Shown one piece after another: positions 17,984-26,956 of a DNA stretch of 64,000 nt; position 1 is the first letter of the stretch; each line of letters starts with the position of its first letter. The translations under genes were made by a program, and so were the position numbers. Under the pieces are notes generated by a model. It made no database searches and was not told where the DNA came from. It saw only the letters and a program-made list of their open reading frames with translations. The stretch spans positions 1,934,013 to 1,998,012 of the forward strand of contig JADLKE010000002.1 of assembly GCA_015657505.1 (NCBI GenBank), given 5' to 3'. The DNA comes from Ignavibacteria bacterium. GTDB lineage: Bacteria; Bacteroidota; Ignavibacteria; Tepidaquicellales; Tepidaquicellaceae.

Positions 17984-18417
17984 TTATTTACAAAAGTATT
18001 TAGATAGTTTGTAATATTGATCGCCAGGTATTGCAATATGTTCGGCTAACTCCACGTATATACCTTCATAATAATATGGTAATAATCTCCTCCAACTGTC
18101 ATCTATAAAATAAATAGCTTCATAACTCTCCACAACTTTATCTTCGTTACAATATATTTTACATTTGAAGATTAGATGATCAACCTGAGTATAAACACCT
18201 GAAGAAGAAGGATATTCCACATACTTATTGTATTTTTGGTAAACCCACACTTCTATTATATTTGAGTAATACCGAATTTTGCTTTTATCACAATAAAAGC
18301 TAAAATCTGTATTATTTTTCCCACCCCAATCGAAGATATAGGTCCACTCATCATTTTGCGCTGGGCAAATGGAAATTAAGGTAAAAAAAGCAAAAATACG
18401 AATGCTAATCTCTTCAT
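17984..18417 (-). pseudogene. Secreted protein gene with a homopolymer frameshift
   Basis: From the ATG at 18417 the frame reads MKRLAFVFLLFLP and stops. Adding a single T to the run of seven T (plus-strand A7 at 18383-18389) gives a continuous frame: MKRLAFVFLLFFTLISICPAQ, a good signal peptide. It then runs through NDEWTYIFDWGG into the long open frame ending at 17984 (SKYFCK). The intact product would be about 144 aa. The break may be a real inactivation, slippage-based phase variation or a sequencing error. The product family is unknown. It lies 8 nt after the WYL gene and 7 nt before the HEPN-like gene. Confidence 0.7.
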
Positions 18418-18425
18418 AATAATAT

Positions 18426-19442
18426 TTATTTTTGTTCCATTAAAAAATTAAATGAAAAATTCTCTTTTTCCGGCTCATAAAACTTTACGGGGTTGAATAC
18501 CTGTACTGGTTCGGGTATATAATCCCAACTGTAAAGAGGTTCTTCTTTGCTTTTATCATACTCTTGCAGGACTGTTTCGGCGATATTTATCAGTTTGTCT
18601 TTCAATTCGGGCGGTTCGAGGACAGATATTTTCCCGGCGTTCGTTAGAAGCCAAGGAACGATATCATCAAGGTTATTGCATACGGCAGTAACTATTTTAT
18701 TGCCTTTTGAATCATATTTCAGAAATTCAGTTCTCGATATTTGAGACGGAAATTCACCGTTTATTTTGCTCGCGAAGGATAATGTCAATTCGATTTTGTC
18801 GTTAGATTCAATCTTGAAATATGATTCAATGAACTCGTCTATACCATATTTATAACGTTTTACTTCCGTGAGATATGTATCGTTTATCTCTTTTATTTCG
18901 GATAAAGATAAAACTTCAAAACAACCGTTATGCTCAACTATTAAATACCAATTCCCGCGCTTTCTGATAATTTTCCGCGGAACGTAAATTCTGGATGATT
19001 CAGAATTCTTTAGAGCGATTCTTATATATTGAACATTGTCAATACTTCTCTGAAGTCTAATGAAGAGAGACAACAAATCCCATTTTTCTTTTGAATATGG
19101 ATTGAAGTTAAGAAGTTCGTCAAAACTATCGGCATAGCATATAGAAATATATCTTAAAAATTCATCTCTTAATATTTTATCGTTCACGCTGCCGTTGATT
19201 GTTATACCTTCTTTTGACTGCGAATGAATTGGTATTCCTCTGTTTCTTAAACTGTTGAGGTCCCTTTCGATTGTTGCGATGCTGACCTTATACAAATCAC
19301 AAAGGTCATTTATTGAAATTATATCTCTTACTTTAATATCCGGAAGACAAAGCCCCAGAATTTCTATTTGCCTCTTGAACTTACCGAAATCAAATACATC
19401 TTTGATAGACATAGGGAAATTGATTTCAGATATTATAAACAT
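18426..19442 (-). CDS. WYL-domain transcriptional regulator with N-terminal HTH
   Basis: The 338-aa protein has an N-terminal winged helix (~35-95, ISINDLCDLYKVSIATIERDLNSL). A WYL domain follows (~165-230, with SRIYVPRKIIRKRGNWYLIVEHNG). The C-terminal WCX-like region ends around VPWLLTNAGKISVLEPPEL. WYL regulators sense nucleotide-type ligands and commonly control phage-defence and DNA-damage genes. Here it heads a minus-strand cassette. The start is uncertain; a Met at 19409 (MSIKDVFDFG) is an alternative. Divergent from the TPR gene at 19594, with ~150 bp of AT-rich promoter space. Confidence 0.88.
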   Translation of the reverse strand: MFIISEINFPMSIKDVFDFGKFKRQIEILGLCLPDIKVRDIISINDLCDLYKVSIATIERDLNSLRNRGIPIHSQSKEGITINGSVNDKILRDEFLRYISICYADSFDELLNFNPYSKEKWDLLSLFIRLQRSIDNVQYIRIALKNSESSRIYVPRKIIRKRGNWYLIVEHNGCFEVLSLSEIKEINDTYLTEVKRYKYGIDEFIESYFKIESNDKIELTLSFASKINGEFPSQISRTEFLKYDSKGNKIVTAVCNNLDDIVPWLLTNAGKISVLEPPELKDKLINIAETVLQEYDKSKEEPLYSWDYIPEPVQVFNPVKFYEPEKENFSFNFLMEQK

Positions 19443-19593
19443 AATCTAAGGAAAATAAAGTGAATTATTTTTAGTATAGCCGGACAATATTAAGAAAAAT
19501 CAGAATATAATTTCCCTCATTCAGTGATGGTTTTATAATTTAAATCGTTATTATATTAGGTAAAATTTTTATAACCTCATACAGGAAACTACA

Positions 19594-20238
19594 ATGGAAA
19601 ACGATTCGGAATATTACAACCGGCAAGGCAATCAGGCTTCAAATTATAACAACGAGGAAGAAGCGATAAAATATTATAAAAAAGCGATTGAACTTAGTCC
19701 GGATACAGGTAAATACTACGTGAATTTAGGAACTTCATATGAGAATATTAAACAATTTGAATTAGCGGAAGAATATATAAAAAAGGGGATTAGTATAGAG
19801 CCTGACGATTTAAGATTTCATTTTAAACTTGCGGAGTTTTACTGGAATATTGAGAGAAAAGATAAATCTTTTAAAATATATCAGGAAATTCTGTCGAGGG
19901 ATTCATCCAACGGTAAAGCATATTGCGGTATAGGTAGAATATATTCTGAAATGGAAGATTATGGCAAGGCGGTTGAGAGTTTTACTAAATCCATAGACCT
20001 TGGTTATAATAATTCAGATCCATATTTATACAGGGCTATTGTTTATAATAATGATCTATTGGAATACGAGAAAGCACTTGCGGATTTTAAAAAAGCCGCG
20101 GAACTTAATCCCGATGATCCTTTAATTCCTGTTTTGATGGTAGCACCTGCCGCTAATCTGAAAGACCAGAAATTGTTTGATGAACAATGTCAAAAAGCGG
20201 ATGAGGCGATTGAAAAATTAGACAGTAGAGGTAATTAA
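19594..20238 (+). CDS. TPR-repeat protein
   Basis: The 214-aa soluble protein is built from at least four tetratricopeptide repeats (EEAIKYYKKAIELSPDTGKY, FELAEEYIKKGISIEPDD, GKAVESFTKSIDLG, EKALADFKKAAELNPDDP). TPRs mediate protein-protein contacts. There is no signal peptide, so the protein is cytosolic. No partner is evident. The gene is divergent from the WYL regulator. Confidence 0.9.
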   Translation: MENDSEYYNRQGNQASNYNNEEEAIKYYKKAIELSPDTGKYYVNLGTSYENIKQFELAEEYIKKGISIEPDDLRFHFKLAEFYWNIERKDKSFKIYQEILSRDSSNGKAYCGIGRIYSEMEDYGKAVESFTKSIDLGYNNSDPYLYRAIVYNNDLLEYEKALADFKKAAELNPDDPLIPVLMVAPAANLKDQKLFDEQCQKADEAIEKLDSRGN

Positions 20239-20270
20239 TTCATGAAAAATATTTTATTCGAACCCTCCCC

Positions 20271-20284
20271 GCGGCTAAAGCCGC
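20271..20284. repeat. Palindrome GCGGCT-AA-AGCCGC
   Basis: A perfect 6-bp-arm palindrome with a two-base centre lies in the short gap after the TPR gene. It has the same build (GCT-NN-AGC core) as the palindromes clustered at 50.1-50.4 kb. Confidence 0.7.
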
Positions 20285-20310
20285 ACCCCCTCCTAAGGGG
20301 ACACCGGTTT

Positions 20311-20403
20311 CTATTTATGTATCTTTCTCCTCGATAGCGATGCGATTATGCTGAGGAAGGGGAGAGCGGAGAAGAGTATGAAGGTGATTTTCGAATATAA
20401 CAT
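20311..20403 (-). pseudogene. C-terminal remnant of an MFS transporter
   Basis: These 30 codons on the minus strand read ITFILFSALPFLSIIASLS and end RRKIHK-stop. This matches the C-terminus of the intact MFS protein at 21614 (AAFILFSALCFLGIFASLS then RGKIHRD). It is the tail of a paralogous transporter gene whose body has been deleted. It lies 11 nt downstream of the TPR gene at 20415. It was found by nucleotide-level similarity to 21618-21700. Confidence 0.75.
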
Positions 20404-20414
20404 AAAAGATGTTT

Positions 20415-21218
20415 TCACGTCGTGAAGTCGAGTTTGATGCTTTTGAACCATTTGTTTATTTCTGCAACGGAGAGAGTGTCAAGTTTTTCTTTTTCAGGCG
20501 CGACGTGGTTGTTCCAGCCGGCGTTTATTATCCAGATGATTTGATTTGTTTCGTATATGTCCGTGAACTTATCGATTTTTTTGCTCTTTAAATATTTCCG
20601 GGTTTGTATCAGGCGGAAGTGGTGCATATCGTTCAGAAGTTTATCCGAGGTTTCAGGCTCGCCGTACCTGTTCGAGCGGTTCTCGAGATTCTCTTTCGCC
20701 TTGCGGTTCTTCGGATTCTCCTTTAACGCTTCTTTCCAGTATTCAAGCGCTTCCTCGCCGCAGTTGTATTCCCAGTAAAGTTCGCCGAGTTCGTTAAGGC
20801 AGTCCGCGCGCGCGTCTTTGAATCCCTTCGGCGTCAGTTGATACGACATCTTGAAGTATTTTTCCGCATTCTCGAAATCGAAAGCGTCCTTGTACGTCCG
20901 CGCGAGTTCAAACAGGATTTCGCGGTCGTTCGGAAAAATCTCTTCGGCGAGTCTAAGCGTGCTCAGCGCTTCTTCTATCTGCCGTAGTTGCGAATGGGCG
21001 ATTGCTTTCATCGTGTAGAGCACGCGGTTCTTCGGGAATCTTAATATCGCCTTTTCCGATTCATCAATCAGTTTCAAAAAGTTGCCGCTTAACATCAGTT
21101 TGTCCAGTTCCTTGAGAAGTTTTATCTCGCTCTTCTTGGGACCGGGATATAAATTGAGAATGTTTGAATTCTTCTTTGCCATTTCCGATGCGGTTGTTTT
21201 ATTACCCCATTGAAACAT
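20415..21218 (-). CDS. TPR-repeat protein
   Basis: The 267-aa protein has TPR-like helical repeats in its middle (RVLYTMKAIAHSQLRQIEEA, REILFELARTYKDAFDFENA, EEALEYWKEALKENPKNRKA). A C-terminal ~70-residue region contains WIINAGWNNHVAPEKEKLD, which has no recognised family. No signal peptide is seen. It lies between the MFS gene and the MFS remnant, all on the minus strand. Confidence 0.85.
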   Translation of the reverse strand: MFQWGNKTTASEMAKKNSNILNLYPGPKKSEIKLLKELDKLMLSGNFLKLIDESEKAILRFPKNRVLYTMKAIAHSQLRQIEEALSTLRLAEEIFPNDREILFELARTYKDAFDFENAEKYFKMSYQLTPKGFKDARADCLNELGELYWEYNCGEEALEYWKEALKENPKNRKAKENLENRSNRYGEPETSDKLLNDMHHFRLIQTRKYLKSKKIDKFTDIYETNQIIWIINAGWNNHVAPEKEKLDTLSVAEINKWFKSIKLDFTT

Positions 21219-21613
21219 AGGGAAATTTTTTGTTTGATGAAACGCTTTTACAATTAGCAGTTAACATTTAGCAGATAACATTTAGCAGTTAACATTTAGC
21301 GGTTAACAATTAGAGCAAGAGCATTCAGCCGCTAATTACCGCGAATTTTCACGAATAAGAACAAGAGATTTTTTAGGTATAAGAGCAAGAGCGGTGACAC
21401 AGAGTTTCACAGAGAAGGCACGGAGCAGCACAGAGGATTTTTTAGGTATAAGAGCAAGAGCGGTTCAAACAATTAACGATTAACATTTGCAGAGGTTCTG
21501 AAATCTTTCGTAATCTCTCTTTAAAAAGCGGGATTACATAAGGAGACTGCATAAATTGTTTTCAGACGTCTTAGATTTGAAATTAAGGAAAAGGAAAATC
21601 AGGAGAGCGGCAA
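21219..21613. repeat. Intergenic repeat block: heptads plus AGAGCAAGAG elements
   Basis: Nine heptads in register run at 21251-21313 (CAATTAG, CAGTTAA, CATTTAG, CAGATAA and similar). They are followed by three AGAGCAAGAG motifs, two ATTTTTTAGGTATA copies (21370 and 21440 region) and a CACAGAGTTTCACAGAG stretch. No gene is present. The same module order occurs at 11.2 kb and 23.1 kb. Confidence 0.8.
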
Positions 21614-22993
21614 TCAGTCCCTGTGTATTTTTCCGCGGGAGAGCGAGGCGAATATGCCGAGGAAGCAGAGCGCGCTGAACAGTATGAACGCCGCGCGCAG
21701 GCTTTGAATGAACAGGGGAATGTTGTCGCGGCTTATCTCCGCCTTGCCGATTATCAATGTGAATATTACAATAACGATTCCCATGCTGAACATCTGTCCT
21801 ACCATTCTCATCGACGACATGGTCGAGGCGGCGACTCCGTAATAACTCTTTTCGACGGAACTCATTATCGCGTTCGCGTTGGGCGATGAGAACATCGCAA
21901 ATCCGAACCCGATTACCGCGAGGTTAATTACGATTAGCGGTAAGCCGGTGTCTTCGCCGAGAAATATAAACAGGACGAGTCCCGCCGTGAGTATCGCCAT
22001 TCCGATTGACGAGACTTTTCTCGGTTCGATTCTGTCGGATATCCTTCCAGCGAACGGCGAGAACAATGCCATCAGCAGCGGCTGCGTGATGAGTATGAAT
22101 CCCGCGTCCTGCGGCGACATACCTCTGACGGTCTGAAGATAAAGGCTCATTAAAAATCCGATTGCGAAGGTGGCGCTGTAGTTTATCAGCGCGGCGAGAT
22201 TCGAGAAAAGAAAAGTCCTGCTTGCCCTGAAAAGATTCACGTTAAAAACGGGGAATTCTTTCTTCGATTCGAGTTTTATGAAAACGTAAAACGCGGCTAA
22301 CCCCGTCGCCAAGAGCGTGATGCCCGGTATGCCGGGAAGGAACGTGAATCCGAGCATAAGCAGCGTCAGGGAAATCATATAGAAGACGGAGCCGGGCACG
22401 TCGAGTTTTTCCTTTTCATTGCCAGTCCATTCCTGCTTCAGGTTCAGCCATATCATCACTGCCGTAATGAAGCACAGCGCGAATATGGTGAAAAAGATGT
22501 ATCTCCATCCGAAGTGATTTGAAATCAAACCTCCGATAAAAGGACCCGTGGAAAGTCCGACGTAAACGGAAGTGGTATTTATGCCGATTACTCTTCCTCT
22601 TTCGCTCGCGGGATACGCGGAAACTATAATCGCTGTCGATGTCGTGAAAACCATCGCTGACCCGACGCCCTGAAACAGGCGGAATATCAAAAGCATTACG
22701 TCTGAAACCGCGAGACCGCAGAGCAACGAAAAAACCGTAAAAATCGTGAATCCGGTTTTAAAAAATTTCGCGCGCCCGAAAATATCCGATGCCTTTCCTA
22801 CGGGAATGAGAAGCACCGCGGTCGTCAGCAGGTAAGCCGTCGCCATCCAACTGAGCAGGACAGCGCTTGAATTGAATTCTCTTCCAATCGGAGGAAGGGC
22901 TATGTTTATTGCAGAGCCCATAAACGCCATTACGAATGAGGCGAGTGTCGTGAGAAATAAAATATACTTTCTTATTTTTCCGTTTGTTTCCAA
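21614..22993 (-). CDS. MFS transporter, DHA2/EmrB-QacA type
   Basis: This is a 14-helix major-facilitator protein of ~460 aa. The first helix begins IRKYILFLTTLASFVMAFMG, followed by SAINIALPPIGREF. The DHA2 motif VGKASDIFGRAKFF and the motif-C region AYPASERGRVIGINTT are present, followed by GPFIGGLISNHFGWRYIFF. It likely exports drugs or other small molecules by proton antiport across the inner membrane. I set the start at the TTG at 22993. The frame stays open to 23116, but those extra residues are translated from a dispersed intergenic repeat and are not protein-like. It is monocistronic or co-transcribed with the TPR gene. Confidence 0.88.
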   Translation of the reverse strand: METNGKIRKYILFLTTLASFVMAFMGSAINIALPPIGREFNSSAVLLSWMATAYLLTTAVLLIPVGKASDIFGRAKFFKTGFTIFTVFSLLCGLAVSDVMLLIFRLFQGVGSAMVFTTSTAIIVSAYPASERGRVIGINTTSVYVGLSTGPFIGGLISNHFGWRYIFFTIFALCFITAVMIWLNLKQEWTGNEKEKLDVPGSVFYMISLTLLMLGFTFLPGIPGITLLATGLAAFYVFIKLESKKEFPVFNVNLFRASRTFLFSNLAALINYSATFAIGFLMSLYLQTVRGMSPQDAGFILITQPLLMALFSPFAGRISDRIEPRKVSSIGMAILTAGLVLFIFLGEDTGLPLIVINLAVIGFGFAMFSSPNANAIMSSVEKSYYGVAASTMSSMRMVGQMFSMGIVIVIFTLIIGKAEISRDNIPLFIQSLRAAFILFSALCFLGIFASLSRGKIHRD

Positions 22994-23562
22994 TGGTATA
23001 AAAATAGGGATTGGTGGATTGAGATTAAATGGATTTAAGAGCAGGGGATTTTCACCACTGAGAGCACAAAGGACACAAAGATGAGCAAGGGCATTTAAAC
23101 AATTAACGATTAACAATTAACAATTAGCAATTAGAGAAAGAACTTTTAACGATTAACAATTAGCATTTAACAATTAGAGAAAGAGCTTTTCACCACTGAG
23201 AACACAGAGAACACAGAGAAGAGCAAAAGATTTTTTAGGGTTCCCGCGCGAAAGAATGGAAAGAAAAGAATACCGCGGGTTTAAAGACTAGATTCTTGAT
23301 TCTTGATTCTAGATTCTTGATTCTAGATTCTAGATTCTTGATTCTAGATTCTAGATTCTAAATTCTAAATTCTAGATTCTTAATTCCGGATTCCGCATCT
23401 CTCCCTGATTCTGAATTGTAATAAACTTTTTTATGATAATGAATTTGAGTATTTTCAATTCTTCTTGAATAAATTTTGTTTAAGTCGTTTTTTTAAGAAT
23501 TTCATTGAGATTTCCTTAAAAACCTGAAGATTTTAACACGGAGAGGATAATTTTATAATTTA
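22994..23562. repeat. Intergenic repeat block: CACTGAG/ACACAGAG elements and heptad arrays
   Basis: Two copies of the CACCACTGAGA-type element lie at 23053-23082 and 23192-23222. CAATTAA/CAATTAG/CGATTAA heptads run at 23100-23134 and 23150-23177. Sixteen consecutive heptads run at 23290-23401 (AGATTCT, TGATTCT, AAATTCT, TAATTCC variants), the reverse-complement family of the 11.16-kb array. The last 160 bp are AT-rich leader for uvrD. Confidence 0.88.
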
Positions 23563-25782
23563 ATGCCGTTAGATTTTTCAAATTTGAATCCTGAGCAAAG
23601 GAGAGCGGTCGAACAAATCGAAGGACCGTCTCTTATAATCGCGGGTGCGGGAAGCGGTAAGACACGCGTGCTCACGAGCAAGATTGCTCATCTGATAGAC
23701 AGCGGCGTTAATCCGCGTGAAATTCTCGCTCTGACGTTTACGAACAAGGCGGCGAGGGAAATGAAAGACCGCGTCGTCGCGCTTACGGGTGGCAGCGCGG
23801 AAAACATATGGATGGGAACGTTCCATTCGATGTTCGCGAGAATTCTCCGGATGGAAGCGGAGTTGATTGGTTTCACGCGATACTATACGATTTACGATAC
23901 CGCCGATTCGGTTTCCGTGATCAAGAGCATAATGAGCGAGCAGAATGTTTCGACCGATAAGATAAATCCGAAGAGCGTTCAGGCGTTCATAAGCAACGTG
24001 AAGAACCGTTACGTGCTTCCCGCCGAGTTTGACGCGCTCGCGCAGACTTTCTTCGAAAAAATCGTAAGCAGCGTTTACTCCGTTTACTTCGACAGGCTCA
24101 GGAAGAACAACGCGATGGACTTCGACGATTTGCTGATTTATCCTCTCATACTTTTCGAAAAGTTCGAAGAGATACTTAATAAGTACAGAAACAGGTTCAG
24201 ATTCGTGCTTGTGGACGAATATCAGGACACGAACCGCGCTCAATACGAAATCGTGAAGGCTCTCTCGCAAACACATAAGAACATAACCGTTGTCGGGGAC
24301 GACGCGCAGTCGATATACAAATGGCGCGGCGCGGACATTCAGAACATATTCGATTTCAGGAACGACTTTCCCGAACACAAACTTTTCAGGCTTGAGCAGA
24401 ACTACCGTTCGACGAAAAAAATTCTCGACATGGCGGGGCTCGTTATTCAGAAGAACCAGAGACAGATTGAAAAGAAACTCTGGACGGAAAATCACGAAGG
24501 GGAATACGTGACGATGCTCGAATCGCTCACAGACAAGGAAGAAGCGTCGAAGATTTCAAGATACATATCGAAGGAAATACACGACAGGCATATTAATTTC
24601 AAGGACGCCGCGATTTTGTACAGGACGAACGCGCAGTCGAGAACATTCGAAGAGTTTTTCAGGCTGAACGGAATTCCGTACATCATAGTCGGGGGCATAA
24701 GGTTTTACGAAAGAAAAGAGATAAAGGATATTCTTGCTCACTTAAGGGTTATCGTGAATCCCGCGGACGAAGAATCGCTGCTCCGCGTGCTTCTTATGAA
24801 AGAAGGGCTCGGCAAGACGACTATTGAAAAGATAAGGACGCAGGCTGAGACAGAAAACAAGACGCTTTACGAAGTAATAAAGAATCCCGAGAACCTGGCT
24901 CATATAAGCGGCAAGACAAGGAACAAGATTGTCGAAGTGCTGAACTTCACGAACAAGTACAGATACCTGAAAGAGGAAATGGAACTCACGGAAATGGTGA
25001 GGGGTGTCATAGACGAGACGGGGCTTCCCGGACTTCTGCGGCTTGAAAACACCGCCGAGTCGGAAGAAAGAATGAACAACATTACCGAACTCGTTTCAGC
25101 CGTGGCGCAATTCGCGGAATCGAGCGAGACGCCGACGCTCGAAGAATTCCTAACGCAGGTTTCTCTCGTCAGCGACATAGACGAAGTGGATGAGAAGAAA
25201 AACGCCGTGACGCTCATGACAATACACGCGGCGAAGGGACTCGAGTTTCCCGTTGTCTTCATAGTCGGTGTCGAAGAAGGCATTTTTCCTGTGAGCAGTT
25301 CGCTCAATTCTCTCGACGAATTGGAAGAGGAAAGAAGGCTGTTCTACGTTGCGATTACGAGGGCAATGAGCAAGTTGTACATATCGTTCGCCGACCAGCG
25401 CTTTCGTTTCGGCTCAAGGTCGTATCAGGTAAAGTCCCGGTTCCTTAAAGAAGCCGAAGACGAATACAACAAACTGAATCTCGTTGAATACGAGAGAATG
25501 AAGCAGGCAAAGGGCAGGCACGGGTTTTCGAAAAAAACTTCAGGAGCCGCTCAGAGAATAAAGATAGATTTTACTGCCGCGCGCGATGACGATTTTGACG
25601 AAAACGGCGAGTTCTCCGATATAGTGAAGGGCAAGGGCGTGTATCACGAAACTTTTGGAAGCGGAGTCGTGTTAGGCGTACAGGGTAAGGGCAAGGATAA
25701 GAAAGCGGACATTCTTTTCGAAGACTGCGGCCTGAAAAAAATAATTTTAAAATACGCGAAGTTAAGAGTAAATTTAGACTAA
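23563..25782 (+). CDS. uvrD: ATP-dependent DNA helicase UvrD/PcrA
   Basis: The 739-aa superfamily-1A helicase unwinds DNA 3'-5' in nucleotide-excision and mismatch repair. The motifs are present in order: Q-motif LNPEQRRAV, Walker A GAGSGKT, Ia TFTNKAAREMKDR, II VDEYQDTN, III GDDAQSIYKWRGAD, IV EQNYRS, V TIHAAKGLEF and VI EERRLFYVAITRA. The C-terminus has the basic PcrA-type RNA-polymerase-binding Tudor-like region (GVYHETFGSGVV). The ATG was chosen from MPLDFSNLNPEQ. It is followed after 12 nt by the dedA gene. Confidence 0.97.
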   Translation: MPLDFSNLNPEQRRAVEQIEGPSLIIAGAGSGKTRVLTSKIAHLIDSGVNPREILALTFTNKAAREMKDRVVALTGGSAENIWMGTFHSMFARILRMEAELIGFTRYYTIYDTADSVSVIKSIMSEQNVSTDKINPKSVQAFISNVKNRYVLPAEFDALAQTFFEKIVSSVYSVYFDRLRKNNAMDFDDLLIYPLILFEKFEEILNKYRNRFRFVLVDEYQDTNRAQYEIVKALSQTHKNITVVGDDAQSIYKWRGADIQNIFDFRNDFPEHKLFRLEQNYRSTKKILDMAGLVIQKNQRQIEKKLWTENHEGEYVTMLESLTDKEEASKISRYISKEIHDRHINFKDAAILYRTNAQSRTFEEFFRLNGIPYIIVGGIRFYERKEIKDILAHLRVIVNPADEESLLRVLLMKEGLGKTTIEKIRTQAETENKTLYEVIKNPENLAHISGKTRNKIVEVLNFTNKYRYLKEEMELTEMVRGVIDETGLPGLLRLENTAESEERMNNITELVSAVAQFAESSETPTLEEFLTQVSLVSDIDEVDEKKNAVTLMTIHAAKGLEFPVVFIVGVEEGIFPVSSSLNSLDELEEERRLFYVAITRAMSKLYISFADQRFRFGSRSYQVKSRFLKEAEDEYNKLNLVEYERMKQAKGRHGFSKKTSGAAQRIKIDFTAARDDDFDENGEFSDIVKGKGVYHETFGSGVVLGVQGKGKDKKADILFEDCGLKKIILKYAKLRVNLD

Positions 25783-25794
25783 AGGAGATTATAT

Positions 25795-26472
25795 TTGGAA
25801 ATCATTAATGAACTGTTCAAGAGCATCACGGATCCGAGTTTTCTTCCGACGTTCATAAAGAACATAGGATACATCGGACTGATTATAATCGTGTTTTCAG
25901 AGACAGGTCTTCTGGCGGGATTTTTCCTTCCGGGAGATTCGCTCTTAATATCCGCGGGATTGCTCGCGGCGACGCCGATTACGAACGATTCGCCCGAAAC
26001 GTATATGAGCATCGTTCTTCTGAACGTATGCCTCATACCCGCGGCAATACTCGGCGACCAGATGGGTTATTTTATAGGTCATAAATCGGGACCGATGCTG
26101 TTCAAGAAGGAACAGTCGCTGTTTTTCAGGAAAGACTATCTGATTAAGACTCACGATTTTTACGAGAAGCACGGAGGCAAGACTCTGATACTCGCGAAGT
26201 TCATTCCGATAATCAGAACTTTTGCTCCGACTGTCGCGGGTGTAGCGCGGATGAAATACCTGAATTTCTTGAGGTTCAACGTGTTCGGAGGATTGTTCTG
26301 GGTGCTCAGCATGACCCTCACGGGTTATCTGCTCGGTAACGTAATTCCCGACATTCACAAACACATCGAAAAAGTAATTGTAATTGTCGTGTTCCTTTCG
26401 ATAAGCCCGGCGATTTACAAATTCATACATTCGAAACTTAAAGCGAGGAAGAAGAAACAGGAATCGGCTTAG
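25795..26472 (+). CDS. DedA-family membrane protein (VTT domain)
   Basis: The 225-aa inner-membrane protein has the DedA/SNARE-associated VTT domain. It contains ETGLLAGFFLPGDSLLISAG near the N-terminus and the re-entrant motif FIPIIRTFAPTVAGVARMKY (~135-155) with the essential Arg. DedA proteins are lipid-carrier flippases or membrane-homeostasis factors. The start is TTG, preceded by the strong SD AAAGGAG. It is co-directional with uvrD with 12 nt between, and converges with the next gene by a 4-nt overlap. Confidence 0.92.
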   Translation: MEIINELFKSITDPSFLPTFIKNIGYIGLIIIVFSETGLLAGFFLPGDSLLISAGLLAATPITNDSPETYMSIVLLNVCLIPAAILGDQMGYFIGHKSGPMLFKKEQSLFFRKDYLIKTHDFYEKHGGKTLILAKFIPIIRTFAPTVAGVARMKYLNFLRFNVFGGLFWVLSMTLTGYLLGNVIPDIHKHIEKVIVIVVFLSISPAIYKFIHSKLKARKKKQESA

Positions 26473-26774
26473 CGTTTAGACAGCAAGTATATGACTAAAA
26501 GTACGAGGGCGGATGCCGCCGCGATTATTAAATAATTCAGGAGCGTCTGCCCTAGTTTTTTTGTAAGCCTGTAAACGGAAATTTTCCCGTTCCACTTGCA
26601 GTTTGCGCAGTGATATTTTTTTCTAAAAGTTAGTTTCTGGATTATATGGTCCGCCCGTCCCGATGATTTTCTCCTTACGAGTGAGCCCGGAGACTTGCAG
26701 TCCGGGCATTCTGTGACTGCCGTGTCGCGGGGTATAAATAATTTCAGATTAAAATTCATTCTCTCCATTCGCAT
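26469..26774 (-). CDS. Zinc-ribbon membrane protein of unknown function
   Basis: The ~101-aa protein has CPDC and CANC pairs, a four-Cys zinc ribbon at ~residues 23-55, and a C-terminal transmembrane helix (YLIIAAASALVLLVIYLL). I start at the ATG at 26774 because GGGAGG stands 8 nt upstream of it. A longer frame to 26795 would include that SD within the coding part. It overlaps the dedA stop by 4 nt on the opposite strand. The family is not recognised. Confidence 0.7.
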   Translation of the reverse strand: MRMERMNFNLKLFIPRDTAVTECPDCKSPGSLVRRKSSGRADHIIQKLTFRKKYHCANCKWNGKISVYRLTKKLGQTLLNYLIIAAASALVLLVIYLLSKR

Positions 26775-26956
26775 ATAGTAAAACCTCCCGTACAAATTGT
26801 AAAGTATTTAAAGAAAACAATCAATTGAAAACAATGTCATCGGAATCCGGGCTTTTTGTATTGACAAAACGCGGCGTGTATAGTGTTACCGATAACCGTC
26901 AGGAATAAGTCTGTTTCAAATGGCGAAAAAAAGCATTAAATTACGCACATAAATTT

